This document shows positions 45,071 to 55,345 of a stretch of 64,000 bases of DNA, in pieces. Under the pieces are notes generated by a model. The model made no database searches and was not told the origin of the DNA. It saw only the letters and a program-made list of their open reading frames with translations. How positions within the stretch are numbered: the stretch's first letter is position 1; each line of letters opens with the position of its first letter. Source of the DNA: Psychrobacter arcticus 273-4 (GTDB taxonomy: Bacteria; Pseudomonadota; Gammaproteobacteria; Pseudomonadales; Moraxellaceae); the NCBI RefSeq assembly GCF_000012305.1, contig NC_007204.1:744001-808000 (forward strand). The letters are read 5' to 3'. The position numbers and the translations under genes were made by a program.

Positions 45071-46270
45071 ATGATGCTTAAGAAGAAAGCGCTGTATTTA
45101 TCATATACTGGCTTATTAGAACCTTTAGGTCGCTCTCAAATTTTAGCTTATCTTTCGCGATTGTCAGATGAGTATCAATTTACTATTGTCAGCTTTGAGA
45201 AAGCTAATGATTTTGCTGAAGCATCCAAGGTTGAGGCTTTGCGAGAAGAATGTGTCTCTTACGGTATTGACTGGCAACCCAAAATTTATCACCATAAGCC
45301 TAGACTGTTAGCCACATTATGGGATTTGTGGGTTTTACTTCAGGCTACTTGGACATTCTCTCATTCGGGAAGGGCAGAGTTAGTACATTGCCGTAGCTAT
45401 ATTCCTGCGATTGCTGCTCTGCTTGTAGGTAAAGTAACCAAAGTGCCTTTTATTTTCGATATGCGTGCCTTGTGGCTTGATGAGATGATTGACGCTGGAC
45501 GCTTAGACCGTAATAGCATCATTCACCGAATATTAGTGTTACTAGAAACCAAGCTATTAAAAGATGCTGCACATGTGGTCAGCCTTACCCAAGCCGCTGT
45601 TGACTACTTACAGGCACAGCAGTCTCATCTAAAAAGCCAGAAATTTTCTGTTATTACTACCTGTGTGGATTTGAGTAAATTTATTACTAGAAAAGCTGAA
45701 AACTCACCTAAGAAACTAGGCACTATGGGCACAGTGATTAGTGGTTGGTATCATTTGGATTGGTTGTTTTTAACGCTACAAACGCAAATGAAAAAGGACA
45801 AGGACGCGACATTCAAAATAGTTACGCGTGATTCAGAACAAGCGCTTCGTAAGCTAGCGACACAGTATGGTATTGAAGGTTCAAAATTAGAGATTATAAG
45901 CTCTACCCCTAATGATATCGCAAACAATATTGCCAATATAAAAGCTGGGTTACTTTACTTTACCTCAGGCGTTAGTAAGTTAGGTTCTGCTCCGACTCGT
46001 ATGGGTGAGTTTTTGGCTTGCGGTATTCCAGTTATCGGTAATCGTGGAGTCGGTGATATGGCCGATCTCATTGAGCATTATAAAGTAGGAGTGGTTATTG
46101 AAGACGGTAGCCAACAATCTATAGATAAAGCTTTAGCTAGCCTCGATTCATTATATCAAGATAAGAATTTATCTGAGCGCTGTAGAAATGCGGCTGAAAC
46201 TTATTTTTCTGCTGATAGTGGTGCAGATAAATATCGTAAGATTTATAAAAGCATAATTTCCCATGACTAA
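45071..46270 (+). CDS. Glycosyltransferase family 4
   Basis: 399 residues, GT-B. N-terminus LYLSYTGLLEPLGRSQILAY with acceptor-binding pattern, then FIFDMRALWLDEM; C-terminal FLACGIPVIGNRGVGD is the donor-site end. Closely related in style to WbpY/WbpZ-type transferases of O-antigen loci. AAAGG before ATG-ATG. The donor cannot be read from sequence. Confidence 0.83.
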   Translation: MMLKKKALYLSYTGLLEPLGRSQILAYLSRLSDEYQFTIVSFEKANDFAEASKVEALREECVSYGIDWQPKIYHHKPRLLATLWDLWVLLQATWTFSHSGRAELVHCRSYIPAIAALLVGKVTKVPFIFDMRALWLDEMIDAGRLDRNSIIHRILVLLETKLLKDAAHVVSLTQAAVDYLQAQQSHLKSQKFSVITTCVDLSKFITRKAENSPKKLGTMGTVISGWYHLDWLFLTLQTQMKKDKDATFKIVTRDSEQALRKLATQYGIEGSKLEIISSTPNDIANNIANIKAGLLYFTSGVSKLGSAPTRMGEFLACGIPVIGNRGVGDMADLIEHYKVGVVIEDGSQQSIDKALASLDSLYQDKNLSERCRNAAETYFSADSGADKYRKIYKSIISHD

Positions 46271-46408
46271 TGCAGGCTTAATAAATGTTGTTTTTGCAAA
46301 TTACTCCTGCGCCAGCTTCTGCTGTTGGATGATGCATTACTCGTTTTTCTCACAAAAAGTAGGGTTGAATGCTAATACATTTTGCTCTTGTGCCAATAAG
46401 GGTAATAA

Positions 46409-47491
46409 ATGAAAGTATTAGTTTTTACAAAGTACCCTCGTATGGGTGCTAGCTCTCGATTACGTACTTTGCAGTATTTACCACTACTTGAGCAACATGG
46501 TTTTGAATTTACTGTCCGTAGTTTATTTGACGAAGCCTATCTTGAAAATCTTTATAACAATAGTAGTCGCTCACGTTTGGCTGTTTTAAAGTATTATTGT
46601 AAGCGCTTGATTACCTTATTTTCGGTCTATCGCTACGATTTAATATGGATTGAATACGAACTCTTCCCTTATTTACCTGCTTTTGCTGAACGGTATTTAA
46701 GACTTATTGGTAAAGAATATATAGTGGATTATGACGATGCAATTTTTCATAATTATGATTTATTTGATAATTCAATAATCCGTAAATTCTTAGCTAAAAA
46801 GATTGATATGGTCATGGCAAAATCCAGTTGCGTGATTGCAGGCAATGCTTACTTAGCTGAGCGTGCGCGAGCCGCTGGTGGTAAATATATTGAATGGGTA
46901 CCCACTGTCGTTGATCAGTCTCGCTATGTACCAATGCTGAAGGAAAAAGGTAATCAAAAGGTAATTGGTTGGATAGGATCACCCTCAACACAAAAGTATA
47001 TTCTAGATATAAAAGAAGCTTTACATACCGTCTGTGAGCTTCATTCGGCTCGTTTGCTACTAGTGGGTGCAACCCAAGACATCGTTGATGAGTTCTCAGG
47101 TATAGAAGTTGAAGTTGCAGCTTGGAGTGAAGATAGTGAAGCTCAATTGATTCAGCAGATGGATATCGGTGTTATGCCGCTTCCTGATGGGCCTTGGGAA
47201 AAAGGTAAATGCGGCTATAAGCTTATCCAGTACATGGCATGTGGCATACCTGTTGTTGCCAGTCCTGTCGGTGTTAATAACGATATTATAAGTGATGGTA
47301 AATGTGGCTATTTGGCTGATAACTTAGAACAGTGGGCTGATTCATTGAGTATACTACTATCTTCTCAGGAGAAACGACAAATGCTTGGTGATGCTGGTAG
47401 GAAAGCAGTCGAAAAAACTTATTCGCTGCAGGTTCAGGCACCTATTCTAGCTCGTATATTTAATTCAATAATTAAAAGCGATGTGACCTAA
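46409..47491 (+). CDS. Glycosyltransferase family 4
   Basis: 360 residues, GT-B. N-terminus VFTKYPRMGASSRLRTLQYL, then DYDDAIFHNYD; donor side VIGWIGSPSTQKYI and GKCGYKLIQYMACGIPVVAS. AAGGG is 7 bases before the ATG. It follows a 138-bp gap without recognised signals and is 2 bases from the next amidotransferase. Confidence 0.85.
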   Translation: MKVLVFTKYPRMGASSRLRTLQYLPLLEQHGFEFTVRSLFDEAYLENLYNNSSRSRLAVLKYYCKRLITLFSVYRYDLIWIEYELFPYLPAFAERYLRLIGKEYIVDYDDAIFHNYDLFDNSIIRKFLAKKIDMVMAKSSCVIAGNAYLAERARAAGGKYIEWVPTVVDQSRYVPMLKEKGNQKVIGWIGSPSTQKYILDIKEALHTVCELHSARLLLVGATQDIVDEFSGIEVEVAAWSEDSEAQLIQQMDIGVMPLPDGPWEKGKCGYKLIQYMACGIPVVASPVGVNNDIISDGKCGYLADNLEQWADSLSILLSSQEKRQMLGDAGRKAVEKTYSLQVQAPILARIFNSIIKSDVT

Positions 47492-47493
47492 TT

Positions 47494-49449
47494 ATGTGTG
47501 GTGTAAACGGTTTTTTCAATGCGCACACAACGATACCTGTGCAAAATGTCATAGCTCAGATGAATGCCGCTATCGATCATCGTGGCCCAGATGCTGGTGA
47601 TGCTTGGTTGGATGAGAATATTGGTTTGGTTCTTGGTCATCAGCGTTTGGCTATACAAGATCTTTCCCCGGCAGGCGCACAGCCCATGCACTCTGCTTGT
47701 GGGCGATATGTGCTAGCATTTAATGGCGAAATCTACAATCATTTACAATTGCGTGAGCAGCTTATGATTGAAGGTCATGCACCCGCTTGGCGTGGTCATT
47801 CAGATACAGAAACTATGCTAGCCTGCTTTGTCGCTTGGGGGATAGAAAAAACTCTACAAGCGATGGTAGGTATGTTCGCCATTGTACTGTGGGATCGCCA
47901 GCAAAAAGTATTGACGCTAGCTAGAGATCGAATGGGTGAAAAGCCTCTATATTGGGGGTGGCAAGGACAGAGCCTATACTTTAGCTCTGAGTTAAAAGGA
48001 CTCAAAGCGCATCCTTCGTTTAAAACTGATATTAATCGTGATGCGATAACTCTACTATTACGACACAATTGCATTCCCGCTCCTTATAGTATTTATCAGG
48101 GTATCGAAAAGCTGCGTCCTGGACATTGGGTGCAATTGCCTTTATCTGATATACAACAAGCTAAAACAGCGCAATCGAAAGCCTACTGGCGTTTTAATGA
48201 TATCGTTGAAGCAGGTTTAGCAGATCCATTTACAGGAAGTCCAGAGCAAGCAGTTGACGCTTTAGAGTCTGCACTGATGCAAAGCATCGGGGGACAGATG
48301 CAGTCTGATGTGCCACTTGGGGCTTTTTTAAGTGGCGGTATTGATAGCAGTACAGTAGTGGCCTTGATGCAAGCGCAAAGTTCACGCCCAGTAAAGACCT
48401 TTACTATAGGGTTTGATGACGCAGGTTATAATGAGGCAACTCATGCAAAGGCTATTGCTAAACATATAGGTACTGAACATACTGAAATGTATATGCGCCC
48501 TGAAGACGCTCTAGCGGTAATACCTAAATTATCTTCTATATATTGCGAGCCATTTTCCGACAGCTCGCAGATTCCGACCTTTTTGGTGAATCAGTTAGCA
48601 CACCAGCACGTGACGGTGGCGCTCAGCGGTGATGGTGGTGATGAATTATTTGGAGGTTATAACCGCTATCTTATGGCTCAGCAGGTTTGGAGTAAGAGTC
48701 GCAAGTTGCCTAGGCCGATGCGGCAGCTAGCAGCCGTTAGTCTTACTGCTTTGTCACCCAAAAGCTGGGATACATTGGTTAATACGCTTAGTCCGGTAAT
48801 ACCTAAACGCCTAAATTTACGTACTCCTGGGGACAAAGCCCATAAGCTAGCAGGTGTCCTTAATATCGATAGCGAACAAGCCTTTTATCAGAACTTAACC
48901 AGTCATTGGCAGGATCCAGCTCAATTAGTTATTGGTGCACAAGAACCAGCAACCCTAATCAGTGATTCAAGTTGCTGGCCGACAACAGATAGCTTTCAGC
49001 ATGCCATGATGGCTATGGATGCGCAAACTTACATGACAGATGATATATTGGTTAAAGTTGATCGTGCGGCAATGGCCAATAGCTTAGAGACCCGAGTGCC
49101 AATGCTTGATCATCGTATCGCTGAACTCGCTTGGCGTATGCCTTTAGATTATAAAATACGTAATGGTGAAGGTAAATGGTTGCTGAAGCAAGTATTATAT
49201 CGTCATGTGCCTCGCGAATTAATTGAACGTCCTAAAATGGGTTTTGGTATACCTCTGCATGATTGGCTACGAGGTTCTTTACGTGATTGGGCTGAAGCCT
49301 TGCTTGATAGAAATCTTTTGCAGCAGCAAGGGTATTTTAATCCAGCGCCAATCCGTAAGATTTGGAATGAACATTTGAGCGGCGTATTTAATCATCAACA
49401 TCAGCTATGGGACATACTTATGTTTCAGGCATGGCTTGAAACGCAATAA
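47494..49449 (+). CDS. Asparagine-synthase-like glutamine amidotransferase, second copy
   Basis: 651 residues. Glutaminase Cys2 (MCGVNGFF), RGPDAGD, FNGEIYNH; synthetase PP-loop SGGIDSSTVV and SGDGGDELFGGY. Only moderately similar to the first copy at 43145-45016, so not a recent duplication. Two such enzymes in one capsule locus suggest either two amidated sugars or two acceptor specificities. Confidence 0.85.
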   Translation: MCGVNGFFNAHTTIPVQNVIAQMNAAIDHRGPDAGDAWLDENIGLVLGHQRLAIQDLSPAGAQPMHSACGRYVLAFNGEIYNHLQLREQLMIEGHAPAWRGHSDTETMLACFVAWGIEKTLQAMVGMFAIVLWDRQQKVLTLARDRMGEKPLYWGWQGQSLYFSSELKGLKAHPSFKTDINRDAITLLLRHNCIPAPYSIYQGIEKLRPGHWVQLPLSDIQQAKTAQSKAYWRFNDIVEAGLADPFTGSPEQAVDALESALMQSIGGQMQSDVPLGAFLSGGIDSSTVVALMQAQSSRPVKTFTIGFDDAGYNEATHAKAIAKHIGTEHTEMYMRPEDALAVIPKLSSIYCEPFSDSSQIPTFLVNQLAHQHVTVALSGDGGDELFGGYNRYLMAQQVWSKSRKLPRPMRQLAAVSLTALSPKSWDTLVNTLSPVIPKRLNLRTPGDKAHKLAGVLNIDSEQAFYQNLTSHWQDPAQLVIGAQEPATLISDSSCWPTTDSFQHAMMAMDAQTYMTDDILVKVDRAAMANSLETRVPMLDHRIAELAWRMPLDYKIRNGEGKWLLKQVLYRHVPRELIERPKMGFGIPLHDWLRGSLRDWAEALLDRNLLQQQGYFNPAPIRKIWNEHLSGVFNHQHQLWDILMFQAWLETQ

Positions 49450-49473
49450 TACCTAGAAAATAGAGATAATTGA

Positions 49474-50670
49474 ATGTCAGATCTAAGCTGGATTAATACT
49501 TATGGATTTTTAGGGACTAGGCTGTTCGATTTGCCTAGTTTTTTTATGTGCTTGTTGACTGTATTCATACTCGGATATAAATTTGATATTTCACCTAAAT
49601 ATCAGGTTGTGTTAGCACTACATTGCTTCTTGCCCTTTATTTTAAATGATGTGTTGTTTAATGCTAATTATATGCCAGATCAGTTCCGTTACTGGGGTGG
49701 TGTTAATGAGTTGAGGAGTGGAGAATTAGGCTTTATCGAAGCTTTTCAAAGCAGTGATACCGTCTTAACAGCAAGTGCCCTGCTGGCTTTGATTCCATTT
49801 CCAACGCCTGTTTCAATTATCAGCTTAGGCTTCTACAATACCTTTCTCTATATCATTCTATTTTTTATTCTATACGTAAAAAAAATATTTACCAATGTGT
49901 CTATATGGTTTTACTTACTATTTCCAAGTGCTGCTTTATATACTGCTCTGAGCTTAAGAGAAACTTTAATATTATTTTTTATGATTTTGACAATAGTATA
50001 CGCCCGTGAGTCTAAAGTTTTTAAAAGTATTATCTGTATTGCACCCTTATATATAATTAAATTTCAAAATTTCTTTATTCTAGGTCCTATTGTTCTGCTG
50101 TATTTTATATTTAATGTGGCAAAAAAAGGAATGGGGGTAACCAAAGCATTGATTATTGGTGCGGTTGGCTTAGCTGCTCTACTACTCTCTGCTCCTATTG
50201 CTATACCGTTAGTTAATAAATTTAGAGTCGCTATGTTTGTCGAAGATGGTGGAAAAGCAGAGAATATCAGCCTTATTACAGGCACAGGTGACTTTGTATT
50301 TCAAGGTCTGACCTCAGCGTTGTATTTCTTGTCCAAACCTTTACCCTGGGAAGCTAGCGGTGCTTTGCAATTTGTACAGTCCGTTGAGAACTTAGCAGTA
50401 TTAGCCATTTTGTACTTAATAACCCGTCAAGCTTGGAGGAAGTTCCCTGACAAACTTACCTTTTGGCTATTGTTTATGGCGTTAGCGATGTCTGTATATG
50501 GTTTGGTTGTGGCTAACTATGGTACTGCTGTCCGTTATCGTTATGCATTCGTGGTTATCTATGTATTGTTTGTCTGTGCTGACTGTAATGTCCAAAAGTT
50601 GTTTCCGAAAAAAAATCGACCTTCTCATGCGAATCAGCCAGTAACACACGATAAAGGTGATAGGACTTAA
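49474..50670 (+). CDS. wzy: Polytopic membrane protein, probable capsule repeat-unit polymerase (Wzy)
   Basis: 398 residues with about ten hydrophobic segments and a longer loop around residues 245-280 (EDGGKAENISLITGTG), as in Wzy polymerases. Wzy proteins share little sequence, so the call rests on topology, size and location among the transferases. It is the only such protein in the locus. The following GT4 begins at its stop. Confidence 0.62.
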   Translation: MSDLSWINTYGFLGTRLFDLPSFFMCLLTVFILGYKFDISPKYQVVLALHCFLPFILNDVLFNANYMPDQFRYWGGVNELRSGELGFIEAFQSSDTVLTASALLALIPFPTPVSIISLGFYNTFLYIILFFILYVKKIFTNVSIWFYLLFPSAALYTALSLRETLILFFMILTIVYARESKVFKSIICIAPLYIIKFQNFFILGPIVLLYFIFNVAKKGMGVTKALIIGAVGLAALLLSAPIAIPLVNKFRVAMFVEDGGKAENISLITGTGDFVFQGLTSALYFLSKPLPWEASGALQFVQSVENLAVLAILYLITRQAWRKFPDKLTFWLLFMALAMSVYGLVVANYGTAVRYRYAFVVIYVLFVCADCNVQKLFPKKNRPSHANQPVTHDKGDRT

Positions 50671-50671
50671 A

Positions 50672-51787
50672 TTGAAAATATTATATATCGTTAATGAGCC
50701 TTGGTTTTTCTTATCTCATCGTCTGCCTATCGCTTTGGCTGCTAAAGAGCAAGGTCATACCGTACATGTAGCGACTAGAGACGGTAAAGCAGTCAAAGAA
50801 ATCACTGATATGGGTTTTATCCATCATGACATCCCACTGTCACGCAGTGGTAGTAGTATACCCAATGAGTTGAATAGCTTATTTGCTATTTGGAAACTGC
50901 TAACACAGGTTAAGCCTGATGTGCTCCATTTAGTTACTATTAAGCCCGTTGTATATGGTGGTATTGCTGCTCGATTTACAGTAGTGCCAAAGGTAGTCGC
51001 TGCAGTGTCAGGATTGGGGACTTTGTTTTTGGCTACAGGGTTTAAAGCTCAGTTAAAACGAAAACTTGGTACATGGTTGTATCATTTTGCGTTAAGCTCT
51101 AATAAGACCACAGTGATTTTTCAAAATCCTGATGACAAGCGGATGTTTATAGATCTCAAAGCGGTCAAACCAGAGCAAACCGTCTTAATTCGTGGCTCAG
51201 GCATAGACCTTTCGGCTTTTAGTTTTTTCCCTGAGAATCTAACTGATAAGCCTGTGGTAACCTTTGCTGCTCGTTTATTGTTTGATAAAGGCTTAACGGA
51301 GTATATCGAAGCTATTAAGCTTTTGAATAACAAAGGAATAGCTGCGAGTTATCAGATAGTGGGAGATCTAGACCCAGGTAACCTCACTAGTGCTAAAAAT
51401 AGAGATATTGAGCTATGGAAGTCTATTCCTAATTTAAGTATTAGGGGCTACCAAAAAGATATGGCAGCTGTTTTTAGACATTCTAATCTGGTGGTATTGC
51501 CTTCTTATCGTGAAGGTTTGCCTAAAGTTCTGATTGAAGCTGCTGCTTGCGGACGAGCGGTCATTACAACCGATGTACCGGGCTGCCGTGATGCTATAGA
51601 AGCAAATGAAACGGGTTTGTTAGTAGCCGTTAAGAGCCCCAATGAGTTGGCTGATGCTATCGAAAAGCTGGTCACAGACACTATTCTTCGAGTACGTATG
51701 GGTACGGCAGGGCGTCAGCTGGCAGAAAATGCGTTCTCAATTGAACAAGTGGTCGATCAGCATTTGTCTATTTACCAGCAGTATTGA
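50672..51787 (+). CDS. Glycosyltransferase family 4 (PglA-like)
   Basis: About 372 residues. ILYIVNEPWFFLSHRLPIA, DVLHLVTIKPVVYGGIAA and donor side VVLPSYREGLPKVLIEAAAC, TTDVPGCRDAI. This group typically makes alpha-1,3 linkages onto lipid-linked acetamido sugars. The start is taken as TTG 50672, because AGGA lies 7 bases before it inside the wzy end and it follows the wzy stop by one base; GTG 50657 is an alternative. Confidence 0.85.
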   Translation: MKILYIVNEPWFFLSHRLPIALAAKEQGHTVHVATRDGKAVKEITDMGFIHHDIPLSRSGSSIPNELNSLFAIWKLLTQVKPDVLHLVTIKPVVYGGIAARFTVVPKVVAAVSGLGTLFLATGFKAQLKRKLGTWLYHFALSSNKTTVIFQNPDDKRMFIDLKAVKPEQTVLIRGSGIDLSAFSFFPENLTDKPVVTFAARLLFDKGLTEYIEAIKLLNNKGIAASYQIVGDLDPGNLTSAKNRDIELWKSIPNLSIRGYQKDMAAVFRHSNLVVLPSYREGLPKVLIEAAACGRAVITTDVPGCRDAIEANETGLLVAVKSPNELADAIEKLVTDTILRVRMGTAGRQLAENAFSIEQVVDQHLSIYQQY

Positions 51788-51798
51788 TTACCATCTTT

Positions 51799-51930
51799 TA
51801 CGCGACTCTCAACTTAATATGGGCTATCGTAGGCTGGCGCTTTTAGCCCAGTCAATCGTAACAATTTGCCAAAAACGCTGGGCTAAAGCCACAGCCTACG
51901 CCAAAAATTATGATAGTTGAGAGTGGGGTA
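51799..51930 (+). repeat. Family B palindromic element, copy B2
   Basis: 132 bp, same orientation as B1 and one internal base different (CAGTCAATCG instead of CAGTTAATCG). Ends TACGCGACTCTCAACT and AGTTGAGAGTGGGGTA. It fills the front half of the gap between the GT4 and the sugar-phosphate transferase. Confidence 0.9.
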
Positions 51931-52076
51931 TCTTTTATAGTTTTCCGTTTTTTTATAGCACTTCCTTTATCTAAATTGCCAACCTACTACAATAGTACAG
52001 TTTTTTACACTCTCAATAAGTTATATTTGCTAAATTTCCAAATGTACTTTGTATCTACGAATGAAAGACTCTAATT

Positions 52077-53324
52077 ATGTTCAATAGAAAAACGCTACAG
52101 TATTTGCGCTTCTTGCCTGTCCAGCTATTCGTAGGATTATTACTATGTACTTGGATTCCGTACTTATTTTTTGACTGGAATTATCTAACTCAAGGGTTTA
52201 ACAAAGCGAGTGTTTTTAATATTCTTACTAGTGGCACACTCACTTTATTGACTTTGTTCACCCTGAACTTGATACGTCAATTCCCAGGTATTACCTCGAC
52301 GTCATACATATTACCGGTATTCCTATTTTGGTTTGCTATAATTTTTACCTTAGCCACACCAACCGATTTTCCTTTTTCTTTAACCTATTATTACTTAAGT
52401 AGCATTTGTTTGTTTAGCTACCTTTTTATCGTTAATATAATTAATGGTCATTACCAAGTTCAAACCTTAGCCTATATTCCAGTGGGTAGAGCAACGGATA
52501 TGCCAAAACAAGTGCCCTCTGCTGATTGGATGAAGTTAGACACTACTAACTTAGAGCAGGATGTGAGTGGTATCGTAACGGACCTTCATAGCGATGACTT
52601 GACTGATGACTGGCAAAAGTTTATCGCTAATAAAACTTTAGAAGGTATTCCCGTCTATCATTATCGTAATATCCGCGAGTCATTGACTGGTAGAGTCAGA
52701 ATCAATCATATGTATGAGAATGAATTGGGCTCTTTGCTTCCTTGCGAAAATTATATGTTAATCAAATATTGCCTTGATTTCTTAATTATTCTAATATTAC
52801 TGCCATTTACCCTTATAATCTGTCTATTGACTGCTATAGCGATTAAGCGTGAAGATGGGGGTAAGGTTTTTTATGTTCAATCACGAGTGGGTTATCGTGG
52901 GAAACCCATCAAAGTTTATAAATTCCGCAGTATGCGCGAAAATGCGAAAGAAATCTTAACGGTCGATAGTGATGATCGAATTACTAAGGTGGGCAAGTTT
53001 ATTCGTAAGACTAGAGTTGATGAGCTGCCTCAATTTATTAACGTTATTAAAGGTGAGATGAGCTTAATAGGTCCGAGGGCTGAATTTATTGATTTTGCGG
53101 TCAAACTTGAAAAACAAGTGCCTTTTTTTAATTATCGTCATATTGTCAAGCCCGGCATCTCTGGTTGGGCACAGGTCAACCAAGGTTATGCTACCGGAGC
53201 AGAAGAAACCCAATTAAAAATTGAATATGATTTTTATTATATCAAGCATATTTCATTTACCTTGGACTTACTGATTTTCTTTAGAACCATTCATACTACG
53301 CTGACAGGATTTGGTTCGCGGTAA
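52077..53324 (+). CDS. Initiating undecaprenyl-phosphate sugar-1-phosphate transferase
   Basis: 415 residues. Three or four membrane segments in the first 130, a cytoplasmic middle region (about 130-220), then a bacterial sugar transferase domain: KREDGGKVFYVQSRVGYRGK, YKFRSMRENA, TRVDELPQFINVIKGEMSLI, GPRAEF and VKPGISGWAQVNQGY. It should begin the repeat unit on undecaprenyl phosphate at the inner membrane. WbaP/WcaJ-like architecture; the sugar is not readable. Confidence 0.87.
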   Translation: MFNRKTLQYLRFLPVQLFVGLLLCTWIPYLFFDWNYLTQGFNKASVFNILTSGTLTLLTLFTLNLIRQFPGITSTSYILPVFLFWFAIIFTLATPTDFPFSLTYYYLSSICLFSYLFIVNIINGHYQVQTLAYIPVGRATDMPKQVPSADWMKLDTTNLEQDVSGIVTDLHSDDLTDDWQKFIANKTLEGIPVYHYRNIRESLTGRVRINHMYENELGSLLPCENYMLIKYCLDFLIILILLPFTLIICLLTAIAIKREDGGKVFYVQSRVGYRGKPIKVYKFRSMRENAKEILTVDSDDRITKVGKFIRKTRVDELPQFINVIKGEMSLIGPRAEFIDFAVKLEKQVPFFNYRHIVKPGISGWAQVNQGYATGAEETQLKIEYDFYYIKHISFTLDLLIFFRTIHTTLTGFGSR

Positions 53325-53378
53325 ACTATTGAGTTAATAACCCATCTGTTTCATAAACTAGATTATGAGTAAACCACT

Positions 53379-54857
53379 ATGAGCAAGCAACTGTCACACC
53401 GCCGTCTAAACGCTTTAAGTCTAATCAGTATTTTATTGAGCTTTGGTATGGTGAGTACACTTGCCAGCGCACAAAACCTGTATATGAACGACCTAAAGCT
53501 TAAGGCAGATCTTGACTGGCTCAATACTCAAGGGGTCGCGCAGATTAGTACCAGTACTTGGCCGCTGACGGCTAATGAGATCAAACGCGCTTTAAATACC
53601 GCTAATGCCCAGACGCCAGCGCAGCAGCAGATATTACAGTCGGTACAAACGCGATTGAATCAGAACCTTGACTCAGTGGTAAAAGGCTCGGCTGCACTGC
53701 ATATACAAACCGATAGAGATCAGCTACCACAAAAGTTTGCCGACGATCAGCTTGCTGGTCAGCAAGCAAGCGTCGGGGTGTCGCTTAGCAAAGCGGAGTG
53801 GGAATTTAATTTACAAGCCAATGTGAAAAATGACAAACTCATCGAGGACAGCTCAGACGTTAGTTTTGAGGGCTCGTATCTTGCGGGTACTGCTGCCAAT
53901 CAATGGTTAATCGCGGGTAAAGTTCCAACATGGTGGGGACCGGGTCACGATGGCAGCCTCATTCGAGGCGATGCAAGCTTACCGGTTGCAGGTTTTACCA
54001 TGCAGCGTGATCAGCAAACCGCGCCTACATCGCAGTATTTATCATGGGTCGGACCTTGGCAATATCAGCTATTTGCCGGTCAATTAGAGGATTATGAGGC
54101 CATTCCCGATGCTAAGTTATTTGGCGCAAGGCTGACGGCTAGCCCATGGCCATGGCTAGAAGTGGGTGCGTCTCGTACCTTTATGTGGGGCGGTGAAGGT
54201 CGTCCACAGAGCTTTGGCTCCTTTACTGATGCTCTTTTAGGTACCAAAGATAATGAAGCGACTAATAGTATTGAGGCAGCCAATGATCCAGCCAATCAAC
54301 TTGGCGGTTTTGATGCGCGCATGAGTCTGGCACCGTTAATCAACGTACCCGCAGGTGTCTATGCTCAATATGTAGGTGAAGATGAAGCAGGCGGCTTGCC
54401 CGCTAAAAATATGTATTTAGCCGGTGTTGATTATGCGTCTGATGCTTATGGTAAACCTTATCAGCTTTATGCAGAGTATACGGACACCCGCTCTAGTGGC
54501 GAAGTGCGAGGTATTTCCTACGACCACTTTGTTTATACAGATGGCTATTATCAGCAAGGCTTCCCATTAGGCTATGCGCTAGGCGGCGATGCGGAAAGCA
54601 TCGCACTTGGTGGACGATTATGGCTTGATAACCGTAACTTTATCAATGCAAAAGTGCAACATGCTAAAGTAAACCAATCAGATGAAAATGATAATCAGGC
54701 CTTCCCAGCGACTGATAAGCTGACAGCTATCGATGTGGCGTGGGAGCATCAGCTAAAACCACAAGCGTTGGTGACTACTAGGCTGTGGGCAGTAGACTCT
54801 GATACCCAATCTAGTGACATTGGCGCGGCAGTGGGTATAGAGTTTCATACTTATTAG
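53379..54857 (+). CDS. wzi: Wzi-like capsule assembly outer-membrane protein
   Basis: 492 residues. N-terminal signal peptide with cleavage near LASAQN (about residue 31), a short helical part, then a beta-barrel-rich body; WWGPGHDGSLI and YVGEDEAGG are typical of the Wzi/CapA family, which anchors capsule at the outer membrane. Last gene of the capsule locus, followed by a strong terminator at 55039-55077. Confidence 0.9.
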   Translation: MSKQLSHRRLNALSLISILLSFGMVSTLASAQNLYMNDLKLKADLDWLNTQGVAQISTSTWPLTANEIKRALNTANAQTPAQQQILQSVQTRLNQNLDSVVKGSAALHIQTDRDQLPQKFADDQLAGQQASVGVSLSKAEWEFNLQANVKNDKLIEDSSDVSFEGSYLAGTAANQWLIAGKVPTWWGPGHDGSLIRGDASLPVAGFTMQRDQQTAPTSQYLSWVGPWQYQLFAGQLEDYEAIPDAKLFGARLTASPWPWLEVGASRTFMWGGEGRPQSFGSFTDALLGTKDNEATNSIEAANDPANQLGGFDARMSLAPLINVPAGVYAQYVGEDEAGGLPAKNMYLAGVDYASDAYGKPYQLYAEYTDTRSSGEVRGISYDHFVYTDGYYQQGFPLGYALGGDAESIALGGRLWLDNRNFINAKVQHAKVNQSDENDNQAFPATDKLTAIDVAWEHQLKPQALVTTRLWAVDSDTQSSDIGAAVGIEFHTY

Positions 54858-54862
54858 ATGGC

Positions 54863-55008
54863 TATAGTAAATTCATTATAAAAACGAGTCAGCAGGACTG
54901 GAATAAATTTTTCGCAGCCTCTGTCTGCGTAGGCACAGCACGCCAGAAAAATTTATACCAGTTCAGCGTTGCAATATAATGTATCTTTTTTATTTAGATT
55001 TGACTATA
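54863..55008 (-). repeat. Family A palindromic element, copy A9 (divergent arms)
   Basis: 146 bp, TATAGTAAA to TTTGACTATA. Core GCCTCTGTCTGCGTAGGC as in A5; arms GACTGGAATAAATTTTTC and GAAAAATTTATACCAGTTC pair with one mismatch and differ from the common type. Begins 5 bases after the wzi stop. Confidence 0.87.
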
Positions 55009-55038
55009 TTTAGTCAGTTTACGATAGCACTTGAACAC

Positions 55039-55077
55039 AAAAAGTCGGTCTATTAACTACTAATAGACCGACTTTTT
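55039..55077 (+). terminator. Strong terminator closing the capsule locus
   Basis: Perfect 17-base arms beginning AAAAAGTCGGTCTATTA with loop ACTAC and a U-run, 182 bases after wzi. Symmetric, so it may also work on the other strand. Confidence 0.92.
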
Positions 55078-55166
55078 TATGGTCATGTTATTGTTTTTTA
55101 ATTAAGGTGTTCTCATCTCACGCTAGGATTTTTCAGCCTACACAGGTACAATATCAGTCTTAATAA

Positions 55167-55313
55167 TATAGTCGATTAAATTTAGAAAGAATATAGTGCT
55201 GCTGGGATAAATGTTGCGAAGCCTCTGGAGTGCGAAGCGCACAGCAAGCGAGGAAAATTTATCCCAGCAGAACGCTGTTTTGAAGGTATCTCTTTTATAT
55301 TAATATGACTATA
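55167..55313 (-). repeat. Family A palindromic element, copy A10 (most divergent)
   Basis: 147 bp, TATAGTCGAT to ATGACTATA. The core has changed to GCCTCTGGAGTGCGAAGCGC yet keeps its ends (GCCTCTG and GCACAGCAAGC). Arms CTGCTGGGATAAAT and ATTTATCCCAGCAG pair perfectly although their sequence differs from all other copies. Confidence 0.85.
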
Positions 55314-55345
55314 TATTGACCGAGCATAAGACAGGCATGCAAAGA

